This document shows, in pieces, positions 36,439 through 47,331 of a DNA stretch of 64,000 nt (position 1 is the stretch's first letter; every line of letters starts with the position of its first letter). Under the pieces are notes generated by a model. The model saw nothing but the letters and a program-made list of their open reading frames with translations. It had not been told where the DNA came from and made no database searches. The DNA is from Imbricaverruca yamaguchii (taxonomy: Eukaryota > Arthropoda > Thecostraca > Neoverrucidae). The DNA is taken from the NCBI GenBank assembly GCA_034440575.1, contig JAOTOL010001438.1, positions 436,001-500,000 of the forward strand, in the 5' to 3' direction. A program made the position numbers and the translations under genes.

Positions 36439-36667
36439 CAGAGGCGCAGCCAAGTGGGGTGGGGGGGGGGGGGGGTGGGGGGGGGGGGGTGAGGAGGACC
36501 CATTCCCCTTAGCACTAAAAGGTACACGAGATCGAACAAGATCTTTTGATATTTTCAACACGCAAACCAGACATTTTCGGCGCGCTTCTTGCGCAGGAAG
36601 CTTTCTTTGTTTCATCACACTTTTTGGCGTTCGACCTGCCCTTAGGAAAACTCTAGCTGCGCCACTG
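36439..36667. mobile_element. small hAT-like MITE containing a poly-G tract
   Basis: The left end is cagaggcgcagccaag; the right end, ctagctgcgccactg, is its imperfect inverted copy. The interior (gatattttcaacacgcaaa, tttcatcacac, cccttaggaaaa) matches 7781-7907 and 60716-60913, proving a dispersed family. Flanking octamers acaagaat and tccataat match at five of eight positions, so the target duplication is doubtful. A tract of about 32 G with two T interruptions lies at 36456-36489. Confidence 0.7.
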
Positions 36668-36751
36668 TCCATAATGATATCAATACCGTGGCTTAAAGCA
36701 CAATCATCACTGTGGTTCAGATATGAATCAGAAGCGAGGTTCATAAAGAGA

Positions 36752-37141
36752 GCAGTATCGTGGCTCAGCGAGGAATTAGCACCGTCACTCAGCGGAATAT
36801 CAGTTCCGTTACTCAGCGGAGTATCAATGCCGTTTCTCAGCGTAATATCGGTACCGTGACTCAGAGAGTATTAGGGTCGTGACTCAGCGGAGTATCAGTA
36901 CAGTGACTCAACAAGGAATTAGCACCGTGAATTAGTGGAGCATCAGCGCCGTAACTGAGCGTGGTATCAGCACCGTGACTCGGCGGGATATCAGCACCGT
37001 GACTCAGCGGAGTATAAGTAATATAACTCAGCGGAGTATCAGTACCGTTACTCGACGGAGTATCAATACCGTGACTCAGCGGAATACCAGTACCGTGACT
37101 CAGCGAGTCATCATCACCGTGACTCAGCAAAGCACCAGAGT
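36752..37141. repeat. 24-bp minisatellite, about 16 copies
   Basis: Units of 24 bp read accgtgactcagcggagtat followed by cagt, with moderate divergence. In-frame repeats give Ser/Thr-rich open frames on both strands, with no further sign of coding. Confidence 0.95.
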
Positions 37142-37928
37142 CACGGTTCAGAGCAGCTACGACTCAGGGTTGGACGGTCACAGCAGACGGCCTGGTGGCG
37201 TTCCGCCTGGTGGTGTAGTCCTATCCTCTCATCTGACAGTCCAGCGTTCTTGCACGTGCCTCATCCCGCCAGCGGGCAAAAGTAAGGAGAACAGGGGTGC
37301 AAAGTGTACGCGCGATTGGCGCACTCTTATCTTGGCGAGGAGTGTCTCGGGGAAGCGGCGCCGCCGACACGCTTCGTCTGGACCGCATGTGTGGAAACGC
37401 TCCCACAACTGCCGAACGGCGCAGTGTCACCGTGCAATTTGCGACATTACACCCGGTGTGAGCGCGCTCCGGCCACTATTATTAGCGCTCACGTCGGCAT
37501 GGCAGGGCCGGAGCGGCGGCGAACGCGTCGGCTCCAGCCGCGACCAGACGGCCACGGTACGGCTGTTCTGTGGAGTGGCCACAGCAGGTCCTGTGTGGTC
37601 TGATCGGGTCTTCACGGAGTGGGCGACCTGAGAGCGGAAGACACGGCGAACACCGGCTCATCCAGCTTATTCTGCACCGACGCTGACTGACCACACCTGG
37701 CCCTGCTCAGGACAGTGTATGCCTATGTAGTATACAGGTTTCTCATAAAAACTACGTACTGTCAAATATTGTATTGGGTTTCGGAAGATGCGGCTCTGCC
37801 TTCTGAGCAAATTTGGCCGTTAGCTGGATTACGGGCACAAAAAAAAACTGCCGTCCGTGCTCTAGAAAACAAGAAACCGGACAAATTCCAAATAGTTGGA
37901 ACGCTGTTAACAGACCAGTGGGTGTCAG
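37142..37928. other. unassigned, partly CpG-rich
   Basis: 37190-37640 is CpG-rich with several overlapping frames open on both strands and no recognised domain. Confidence 0.4.
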
Positions 37929-37936
37929 GCTGCTAC

Positions 37937-38228
37937 CAGGGGCGGATGCAGAGGATGTAAACACGAGGGGCAGAAGTAGATGGTATTTGCACCGGGTATT
38001 TGTCAATGACAGGCGCTCCTATCAGAGGAAGTCACCCTCGTGAGAGAAAGGGTCTCGCCGTCAGTATGCACCAGTGCTCCACGCGAGTCACTAGTGTCAT
38101 CCCCGCCCCCCCCCCCCCCTCCACACTCAGCAAATGTTCAGCCGATAGCGCCCCTCTATAGGCTTTCGCATTGGTGGCCCTTCGAGGAAATGGCGCCCAC
38201 CGCCAGGAAATTCCTAGATCCGCCCCTG
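37937..38228. mobile_element. hAT-like MITE with TIRs and 8-bp target duplication
   Basis: Termini are caggggcggatgcag and its inverted counterpart ctagatccgcccctg, with 11 perfect terminal bases (CAGGGGCGGAT). Flanking octamers are gctgctac (37929-37936) and gctgctat (38229-38236), seven of eight identical. 8-bp target duplications with CAGGGGCGGAT-type ends are typical of hAT superfamily elements. At 292 bp, with no transposase frame, it is non-autonomous. It contains a 14-17 bp C run near 38105. Confidence 0.85.
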
Positions 38229-38236
38229 GCTGCTAT

Positions 38237-38995
38237 GCGTTTGCTTTGCTCTTATCGTGATCAGTTCACTATCCACCACTGATTGTTACTTGTGATGGCA
38301 CGAACATGCTACAGTAAATTTATATCATACCGCAACTGTGTGGCAGACAAACTTAACAATTTTGGTCACTAGAAATGAATTCATGGCTTGGGAAAGCATA
38401 ATGTCAAGGGTGAATGATTACACAATGATGTGTTATTGATGAGCACCACATGTATCCATTTCCACAAAGCTTGTTAGAGCAATGTTAGTTGCAAGCATGA
38501 GTGGTCTCATCACTGAGGTGAGTCGAACAAGATACGTCCAGTTACCCGCAACACGAGTCTCCGCTTTGCATATCGGTGCACAAGCGTTGTATACCTTGCA
38601 TCCAGATCCAAGGGCTAATGGGGTTCATGCTTCACGATGAAAAGTCCGAGGCATGTGCACAATTTGGCGACCTAGTAGATTCCTCTATAAATACATTTAT
38701 CGAACAAAATATTCGTTTAATTAGCCATCGCCCGTGCATTAACCCTCCCTCGAACCTCGCCTTTTGCACGCGCACGGCCTCCTTTTCCCAGTGAAATAGA
38801 GGGCTACGAGTGTTCACAATCGGAGCGCGCAGCCAAGGACGGAGATGCTGCTTGTGATGGTAGTGGGATTTCGCGAGTGATGCCCGATTTATGTACCGTG
38901 AGTCGTTGCTTGACCCTTCAAGCCAGGCCGAATGTTTGACTTTCACAAAGCTGAAGCTGTTGAAAATTCAATCATAGCCAAACTATGCGTCATGC
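38237..38995. other. unassigned sequence
   Basis: Nothing recognisable. Confidence 0.5.
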
Positions 38996-39845
38996 ATGTT
39001 TAACCCGCGCCGTCTCTTCGGTCAGATACTCACACCCAGTCTCGGGGGGGGGGTGGCGGCGGATAGTACCCTCTCTAAAATCCAAACTAAGCATTGCATG
39101 AAAACGAAAGAGGTGTTAACGGAAAGCGCTCGACGAGTAGGGTCCAGATACACCCCCGAAACAATTTCCCCAAAAGTGGCGTCACTAGGGGGCCAGATTT
39201 TGACGACTTTTCACGACTTACATTATGTTTTTGGCTCTGCGGAGTTCATTTTGGGGCATATTTGAGAGAAAAAAATATTTGGAATAAAAAAGTACAGTGA
39301 AATCGACCAGTGCCGTACAATTTTTTGGCCCCCAAAAAATACAAATATTTTTTGTATTATTAAAAAATGTTGAGTTTTTATGTTTTCTTTAATTTTCCTT
39401 TTCCAATGAGTAGAGCAGATCGAGAAACGTTGTTGGAAGTCAACTTTCCCTCATAAAAAAATGTTTACTTTAACCAGAATCTTCGATTTGAACTGCAATA
39501 GGCAAATAGGCAAACGCAAAATTTATATGTAGTCAAAAACGAAAACAAATCCTCTCGTACGTTTTGTTACACCCCTAAAGATAAGAAAACGCTGAAAATG
39601 TTGTTAAAATATCTGTATCCGTTAAAGCGTGACGACTGGTTGAACGTTTTTAGGTGACCTCACTTGACCTTCATTAACTCGTTGACCCTAGATGACCTGA
39701 CTTGAAAAGTTTGAATCAACCTGCCAAATTGATGTGGGAAAAGGTATGCCAAATTTTGGAGCGATGCCGCGCGCCGTTCGTTCAATATTTGCGAAAAACT
39801 GAGGGGCGGTTGAAGATAGTGCTGAGAAGGGACGGTTTAAAAGTT
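38996..39845 (+). mobile_element. interspersed DR4-family element, copy 2
   Basis: This is the direct-strand counterpart of the inverted copy at 6166-7050, collinear over about 0.85 kb. It shares the G-rich left end after gtctcgg, ctcgacgagtagggtcc, ccaatgagtagagcag (ccaatgggtagagcag in the other copy), aagcgtgacgact and attgatgtgggaaaaggtat. The DR4 is kept at 39655-39670 in the orientation expected. No shared protein frame. Confidence 0.85.
39655..39670 (-). promoter_or_regulatory. AGGTCA direct repeat, 4-bp spacer (DR4)
   Basis: tgacct-cact-tgacct is a perfect DR4 on the minus strand, conserved with 6337-6352 although flanking positions have diverged. Confidence 0.5.
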
Positions 39846-41150
39846 TCACCACAGTTACTCGGTGTTTTGAGATCTTACAAATTCAACAATATAGCACACG
39901 CCGCACGTGAATGCATATGCCGATGTCAGATGAAACTGATTTAATTAGTGATGGCTATTACGCATTGCCCGCCCCAAAGCACTGTGTTTAAGTGCCTTGG
40001 AGAAAACCGGAGGAATCCAAATGCAGGGACTCAGCACAAACCCGGAATGTTCACGAACCGCACAAAGGCCATCAGAGGTAAACTTTAACCTTAACTCCAA
40101 TTTACCTTAGAAAGGGCAATGCTCTATGTGGGCATATTAGTCCAGTTGTGTTTTCCCTAGGACAATGAACGCCGCATGACTGCTGTCATTGTACGGCATA
40201 AAGTCGGGAAAATTCATGATTTCGGCGCAAGATGATTGGACGTGTTCTTTCCTGTCGCATCATAACTCTGTGTTCTGTTATCGTATCAGTAAAATTATTC
40301 ACCAGAAGCTGAAAAACACTTGTCCATTGACGACGCAAAAACTGAACGGTACCCGCTGAGTGGTTCGGAATCCATGATAAAGATGTCCTGGAAAAGTTGT
40401 ATCAATCCCCTGACTGACGATGATGAAATTGATTTTTCCGTAACCCGTCCCCTTACACCTGTACATACCTATCTTAGATAATTGTGTTCCTTAAAGAACA
40501 TGGTCTTAACTTGACATGCGAACCGAATTGAGTTTCTTTTGCAATTCGCCATTGGTATGCAACTAAGTTGTTGCAATGGGCAATGTGGGCGTAGTGGAGG
40601 GGAGAATATTCCTCTTGATTTGGTATAAGCTGTCAGATTGAAGAAAATATTTATAATAGGTAGCACGTCATAATAATCCTTAAATATGATAGGTAAACAC
40701 CGAAAAAATAACAGCTGAAGATGCTGAGTAGTGTACTCTCTCGGAGGATTTGTCGCATATCCAACGCCAGAAAATTTGGTTAGAATTGCAAGATGGTATG
40801 CAATATAGGGCAATTTTCCATCTTCCAATGCTCATCACAAGTAAATGCATAGTCGATTCCCACTATTGCGAGACTTAGCACTTTCTTTAAAAGCTGGTTT
40901 TATAACTTAGCTGTACTAAAAATTCAAGAAAGCCGCACTTAGTTTTCAGCTTGTGTTCTCGGAATATGTGCAGTTATGATCAGACCATATGGGCTTGATC
41001 CCACCCAGAACGGTTTGGGTACTCGCATTGGCACTGCGCGTTCAGCGGTTAGATAATTACATAATTCGATAACGATACGCCAGGTGAAGCTCACTCCCGC
41101 GCCTGGAACTTGTATATGAGAAAGGCAGGTGAGTGATGAAGCCTCTTCCA
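39846..41150. other. unassigned sequence
   Basis: AT-rich and featureless apart from short open frames. Confidence 0.5.
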
Positions 41151-41620
41151 TTCTGCGCTTTCTTCCGCTTATTTCCTGACAATGCCTCCGCCTGGTCTCC
41201 CATAGTGGCACCTCTACCTGGTCCCATGGTCCGCGCCTGTGCTGCGTCCGTCTCCCTGGTATCGTGTCCGCTTGGTCTCCGCGGTAGCGTCTCTGTCCGG
41301 TCTCCCAGTCAACACCCTGCCTGGTTTTCTTCGTGACGCTCCCGCCAAGTCTACGTGATCCACGCCTCCGCCTGGTTTCCGTAGCATCACTTCTGCCCAT
41401 CTCCCTGGTAACGGCTCTGTGTGATCTCACCTCTATCTGGTCTCCCTGGTTGGCGCCTTTGCGTGTCCTTCCCGATCACCTGTCTGTCTGATGTTCCTGG
41501 CAGCGCGTTCGCTTTGTCCCGCGATACCGCAGTGGCCTAGTTTCCACGGTAACGCCTGCGCCTGGTCTCTCTGGTCGCACCTCCGTCTGACCTCTGGGCT
41601 AGTCCATCATCTGTCGAGTC
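41151..41620. repeat. degenerate repeat of about 27 bp (CGCCTCCGCCTGGTCTCC type)
   Basis: Loosely periodic copies of cctccgcctggtctccctgg with spacing of roughly 25-30 bp, strongly diverged. It is an old minisatellite, also open as a 163-codon minus-strand Arg/Gly/Thr-rich frame that I do not regard as a gene. Confidence 0.7.
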
Positions 41621-42532
41621 CTGCGGCATGCGCCGCTCCTGACCCTCGCCTGTCGCCCTCTGTCCGTGCGGGGAGTGCGCTCGTGGTCGCTCCGCGTGGC
41701 ACTTGCGGCGCGGTGCGGTGCATGACGCGGCGCTTCCTCGGCATAAGTAGTCGACAACGGTCCACCAATGGTCGGCCGTAATTGGCCGTCCCTCCACGAC
41801 GGCGCGTGCCGCACAGCCGAGCTAAAACCGGACAATCATGCCCGCACGACCCCTATTATGGCGCCCTGATAGATTGTGTGGACCGGGTGCTGCCGCCGCT
41901 GGCGCCGTGTCGGGCCGGTCGCACGGCCGGCCAGCGTGGGAAAACCGAGCCAGATGTGAGCGGATCGGCTGGTCAGCGGCCACTTCAACAGGTGACGGGT
42001 GCCACGCGGCTGATGGCCAGCTGGTCTCGCCGCCGCCGCCGCCGCGCCGGCGTCTCAACTGCACTCCGTCAGGCCCGCGGCGGCTGCTTGCCGACGGCGG
42101 GTAATTGCGGGTTCGCGTGGACACGGCACGCCGCTGCAGTACTCCGGCCGAGGGATTTCCTAAATAAGTTAATTATTGATGTAATAATCGTGCAGTTCGC
42201 GGCGCAGACGACGCAGAAGCGCCGCCGGCTGTCGTGAGGACGGCGCCGAGTCGACGGACGGCCCGCTCCCGAGCGCGGCGCACCATTTTCCCATGCGTTG
42301 TCCAGCTGGTCGGCCGCGGTGAGCCCGCGGCGCCGACCCCATCTCACGCGACGCCGCCCGCGACACGGCATCGTCACTGCGGCGCGCCCCCGACCGCCGC
42401 TGACTGCATTTCCCGGCAGCTGGCGTCGACAGCGTACCGACTTGGCAGCGGGCCGCGCACGGCCCGCTCGGCCGGCCGCCACCGCGGGAATACGCCGGGC
42501 GGCGGCGGCGGCGCCATCTCGCCTCGCCGCCG

Positions 42533-42557
42533 TGACGTCACACGCGGCGTGACGTCA
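42533..42557. promoter_or_regulatory. two palindromic CRE sites (TGACGTCA)
   Basis: Perfect tgacgtca occurs at 42533-42540 and 42550-42557, 17 bp centre to centre, within cgtgacgtcac contexts. Full CREs of this kind bind CREB/ATF factors and are typical of CpG-island promoters. Occupancy is inferred only. Confidence 0.6.
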
Positions 42558-42631
42558 CGCCGGCGTGCAAGCCGGCGGCCCATAGATCACGCGGCGGGAC
42601 GCGGAGGAAGCGGCCGGCCACTCCTCGCCGC

Positions 42632-42639
42632 ATTTGCAT
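42632..42639 (+). promoter_or_regulatory. octamer motif ATTTGCAT
   Basis: A perfect octamer, the recognition site of POU-domain factors, 75 bp after the second CRE inside the CpG island. Chance occurrence is possible but less likely in such GC-rich surroundings. Confidence 0.4.
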
Positions 42640-43004
42640 ACGGCGACTGCGACGCGGCCGGGACCGCCGCCGGCTGGCGGCCCGCCTGCGCGCGCAGCCC
42701 GGCGGTAATGCCAGTCCGCCCACGGCAGCGTGCAATTACCGCCCAAAATCGGCTCATGGCGTGTAAATATTATCATAAATATTCGTGCAGATGGCGCGGT
42801 GGCGGGAGGTGTTTGCAACCAGAGCATCTTGGTATCAGGGATGGTGGCTCGTGCCGAACACACCGTTGGCCCAGAACTTGACCTCCAGACCAGAACGGCC
42901 CCTGCTACACAACCTGTCCGGCCAGTGAGTATCATCCACTAATAACTTTTCCTTTCCGGCATATCGGATGAACCGAACAGCGGGTGGTGGTGGAACTTTC
43001 CATA

Positions 43005-44060
43005 GATGTCGCGGCTTGAGCCCATCTCGCAACGATTTCACACCTCACCACAACACATACAGGAGAACACCAGGTCGAATCACATCTTGGTTTTCGGCTT
43101 ACCCTCAAAAACCGCACTCAAGAGTATCATTCTCACTGACAATCTGGGTGTCGTCAAAAAATGTCTGCCTCGCTGTCCAACTGCGTCGCGTATTTTTCCA
43201 CGGTTCATCTCTGGGACCGTTTCATCTACTGAGTCTTCGCCAACGACCTCATTCTTTTCGCCGAAGACGCAGTGATCATCCAGTACGCCGACGACACTCA
43301 AATTTTGGTCAGTGGTGAGAAATATGAAATTCGGAACGTCGTCGCTCACATGGAAACAGTTTTGGTGTCCCTCTTCATTTGATTTCGAGCGAATTTAAAG
43401 AAAATTAATGTCGCTAAGGCTCAGCTGGTGCCCTTGGGTATCAGGCAAATCAACGTACTTTCCCGCATATCACGGTAAAATTCCGCGATCACGATATGCA
43501 CACCTTTTCAGAATGCACAAATCTCGGACTTATTTTCGATCGTTTGTTCAGCTGGGACTCGCATGTCTCAGAAGTGACTCAGCATTATTTTGGATTTCTG
43601 GGTGACTATCTCATCTTAGGAGGCGCTTTCCACCCGCTACCATTTCCGCGCTGGCGAATGCCCTCGTCTTCTCGCAGATCCAATCCTATGTTTCTGTGTG
43701 CGGTGACGGAAAGAATATGAACCTATTTAGCATTATTGAAGAAAGAAAAAACTGCTCGGCAAACGTACTTTTCGGTCGCAAAAGGTTTGACCATGCTTCT
43801 GATCTGCTGATGAGACTGGGCTGGCTCATTGCGAGAGCATATCAGGTATTACACCCTGTGCCTCACGCACAAATTGCGCCGTTATGGTGAGCCGGAATCT
43901 CTGACTCATGGTCTCATCGCCGTGGCAGAGACTCGCGACCAAACCTCCCCATCATGGCCATCACCTGTATATCCCCCCCCCGGTTCCGCACTGAGATGGT
44001 GAAGAGGCGATTTGACTGCAGAGTACGACTGCTTTGCAAATATCCTCTAAAAACTATCAC
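43005..44060 (+). pseudogene. LINE reverse transcriptase 3' part, pseudogene (I/Jockey-like)
   Basis: Plus-strand pieces occur in correct order. GSSLGPF (43202-43222) stands for the GVPQGS-LGP motif. FANDLILFAEDAVIIQYADD then carries the catalytic box at 43284-43295, followed by TQILVSGEKYEIRNVV and AKAQLVPLGIRQ. Later come ISALANALVFSQIQSYVSV, FGRKRFDHASDLLMRLGWL, LTHKLRRYGEPESL and RTEMVKRRFDCRV. These match the reverse transcriptase and C-terminal region of I/Jockey-like LINEs. A stop at 43381 and at least three frame changes show it is dead. It may belong to the same family as the element at 16191-18022, which lacks exactly this part. Confidence 0.85.
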
Positions 44061-44860
44061 CGTGGACCTCCAAAAAGGTGCAGTGGGGCCTCGAACACGT
44101 CTGGAAACTCTCGGTATCTCGCGACGGTGCCCTGAAATAAGCGGCTGGTCCCGAAAGATCGCATCGAGCCCCGAAAAATCCCATCGAAACCAAGAAAAAA
44201 ACGAACTGAGAGCCCCGAAAAAAAGAAGCAGCTTCTGAGAAAAATCTGGCCCCGAAAAAAACCTCTGGAGACCCACAACACGCAAACGAACTCTGGCTTT
44301 GGAAAATTTAGAAGAGGTTGAAGAAAATTCCGTTAAGCACAGAAAGCTCGCGTCGAGTTCCAGGAGCTACGCGCTTTGGTAAGAAAAATGGTGCCGATGC
44401 ACATAAAAATGTACCAGAGCTTCCAAAAATCGCGCCAGAGCCCCAAAGATTTGCATCCGTGGCTCCAAACAAACACAGCGGGGCCGTAGAGCCACAGCAG
44501 GAAGTTTACACGCACTGGTTCTGTCCAAAACGTATCAGGTCTCACAAAAGGCAGTAGGGCCATAAAACACGTGCTGGGACTCTACATAAACACAACGGAA
44601 GCACTCAAAGACCCACAGAAGACCCTCAGAGTATATATGGACTGCAAAGAGAGCATCGAACGCAAGCTGGGGCCCACAAAAGGCAACATGATAGTAAAAA
44701 AGCGAAGGTGGCCCTGACTCGAAATAGGCCCTTAGTAACGCGTCGGTCCTTATGAACACCACGGGCTCGCAAAAAGCAATAACGCGCCAACAAGCGCCAC
44801 GATCCAATAGTCAGCCTATCCCAGAACAAAAATGCGCTGGGGCCATAAAACACATCTGTA
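44061..44860. repeat. very degenerate tandem repeat rich in GGCCC-AAAA motifs
   Basis: Recurring pieces such as gagccccgaaaaa, gagccccaaagat, ggggccgtagagcc, agggccataaaacac and ggggcccacaaaag at irregular spacing of roughly 35-45 bp suggest an old minisatellite. Confidence is low because the units are strongly diverged. Confidence 0.45.
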
Positions 44861-45830
44861 CACAAAGAAAAGTGCAACTGGTCACAACAAGAACATTGAA
44901 CGGGCGCCTCTGTTTGGCAGCGAATCTGGCAGCATATTTGAACAAACAGATGAGGTGCATTAAAGCTCAGAGGGGAATCCGGACTTCTTTCCCATAAAAG
45001 AATGCGGGGAGAAAATAAATGTTCATCGAATTGAATTCATCAAATCCTCCAAGTGAACCCCCATACGAAGCACTTTATAGTGTTAAATACGGCACGAGAC
45101 TTTCTATCATATGACAGCGTTTATCAAAACATGCAAGGCCTAGCAGAAATCGCAGAATCGCACAAGTTTACCGAATGCGCAGAATCCTCAAGGCGAGTGT
45201 ACACTTGCACGAACGCTTCTATGATGGCAACCGTTCTTGATGAACTAAAATGTGTGGGACAGGAAAATGTTACATTCTTAAGTTATTTGTGAATTTCACC
45301 GGTGAATTTACATTCACCGGTGTGAGCAGACTTATCAGGGATACAAAACAAGACACTTTTAACAGGGGAAGGGTTGAAGTCTTGTTACTTCCACAAGGTT
45401 GGGGCTAATTGGGCTTCCTCGCAGGACAAATAAGTTGGTCACGGATTGTTTTCTTGAAGTTGACCCCTTTACAAAAAATAATCGAAGTCTTGGGACTCAA
45501 CAAATGGGTATAAGTGCGCCCGCTCCCAAACCGTTTGACCCCCCACCCCCAATGACGCAAATCCTCGGCACGTCACTGCACTTAAACGTAGTAAAATCAA
45601 CGCATCATAGAATCCAAATCCTGCCAAGTATTCATGCATTGTCAGTACCTCAAGTCGTGGTCGAAAACCTGTTACTGGGCGGATGTTCGCACGCTGAAGT
45701 TTGTGAATGCCATTGTGTGTATGAAAATTTGTACACCGTGTATACATATATGATCGCGCGGTAAATATTCCGGTCTGTATGCAAATATCCACTTTAGCTT
45801 ATGTTTATATGCACGCATGTCTTAATCTTA
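44861..45830. other. unassigned sequence
   Basis: No gene. A short palindromic motif, ttcaccggtgaa, with a second ttcaccggtg lies at 45295-45325. Confidence 0.5.
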
Positions 45831-46102
<272 letters not shown>

Positions 46103-46344
46103 AACGCACGCCCGTCTGAGCCGGTATTTACAGCGCGCCCCGTGTTCGGAGGAGCCCTGCCGGATCCCATTGTCTGCCAGCCGGATCGGGCGGGGACGGG
46201 CAGAGGTGTGCGGGGGGGGGGTGGGGAGAGCCGGCGCGATCTGCCCCGCCGATAGCACCACTCTCGGTCTCTGTGCGATCGGCGAGAATGCCGGCCAGAT
46301 TCAGGCTTTTGATCAAACGGCGGCGGCAGGCGCCACGACTCGCT

Positions 46345-46575
46345 GCCCCACGGCTGACAAAGATCAGCCGGCTGCCGGCACGGCTGGCAAGGATCAGCCG
46401 GCTGCCAGCACGGGTGGCAAAGATCAGCCGGCTGCCAGCACGGGTGGCAAAGATCAGCCGGCTGCCAGCACGGGTGGCAAAGATCAGCCGGCTGCCGGCA
46501 CGGCTGGCGGAGATCGACCAGCTGTCAGCACGGCTGGTGAAGATCGGCCAGCTGCCGGCACGGCGTACAGGGACG
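46345..46575. repeat. 30-bp minisatellite, about 7-8 copies
   Basis: Units of 30 bp read gcacgggtggcaaagatcag followed by ccggctgcca. The unit keeps frame and reads as GKDQPAASTG within a 152-codon plus frame (46170-46628), which ends in the TTAGG tract. No flanking domain, signal peptide or splice pattern supports a gene. Confidence 0.95.
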
Positions 46576-46614
46576 ACACAAAGCAGACCATCGTGGAAGT
46601 CAGGGTCGTGGGGG

Positions 46615-46674
46615 TTAGGTTAGGTTAGGTTAGGTTAGGTTAGGTTAGGTTAGGTTAGGCTAGGTTAGGTTGGG
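46615..46674 (+). repeat. interstitial (TTAGG)n telomere-like repeat
   Basis: Nine perfect TTAGG units are followed by CTAGG, TTAGG and TTGGG. TTAGG is the telomere unit of most arthropods. Sequence continues for 17 kb on the far side, so this is an interstitial tract, not a chromosome end. Confidence 0.95.
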
Positions 46675-47148
46675 TCACGGTTGTCAGGAGCGTGGTGTAC
46701 ACCGAAACACGGCCGCACCACGGCAGTCTGCAATATCGGACGCCAGGTATTGAGATGCGGCTCAATCTTAGGCTATGCAAATCAGTTTTGATGGGACCTA
46801 AATGACCAATGCAATTAATCACGTAGGAAATCAGAGACCTTGCGCCTTACGTGGTGTTGATTGTATGTATTGCGGAGTTTGTTCAGCTGACGCTCAGCAT
46901 TCCTACAGCGATAACGTAATCGCGCCATAAAACCACTCCAGGTATCCTCTCCATCTCATGTACCAGTGTTGCCTTCCTGGCACCTGTAAAAGTCGGCTGC
47001 CTTCTTACCTTCTGCCACCTCGTCCTTGAACATGCACCGAAGGAGGATGAATGGTGGATTGGCGCTGTAGTGGTTTGGAAAGGCGGTGTGGTAGCTGGAG
47101 TGATCTACTCGACTGCGCGATCAACCTACCAAAAACACTAATTGCTCG
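46675..47148. other. unassigned sequence
   Basis: Nothing recognisable. Confidence 0.5.
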
Positions 47149-47331
47149 CAAAAACACTAATCCACACACCCCGATTCACAATGCACAACTTCATTAGGCA
47201 TTGTATTACAATATGCATTGCTAAATATATTTGCTATGCTCACCAAAAACACTAATCCACACACGCCAATTCGCAATGTATAACTTTATTACGCATTGCA
47301 TTACAATGTGCATTGCTAAATATATTTGTGA
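47149..47331. repeat. 95-bp tandem duplication
   Basis: Two adjacent copies start with caaaaacactaatccacaca (47149 and 47244) and end with gcattgctaaatatatttg, at about 85% identity. Confidence 0.92.

Larger units (their letters stand above)
41621..42780. promoter_or_regulatory. CpG island, candidate regulatory region
   Basis: More than 1 kb of dense CpG, G+C-rich sequence, not tandemly repeated, with frames open in many directions as expected of such composition. It contains two full CRE sites and a POU octamer (listed separately) and ends in AT-rich sequence with two aaatatt motifs (42766-42783). It has the look of a promoter-type CpG island, yet I find no recognisable first exon. Confidence 0.5.

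Noticed and set aside
46615..46674. Chromosome end or telomere
   Set aside because: Only nine perfect units, and ordinary sequence continues for 17 kb beyond.
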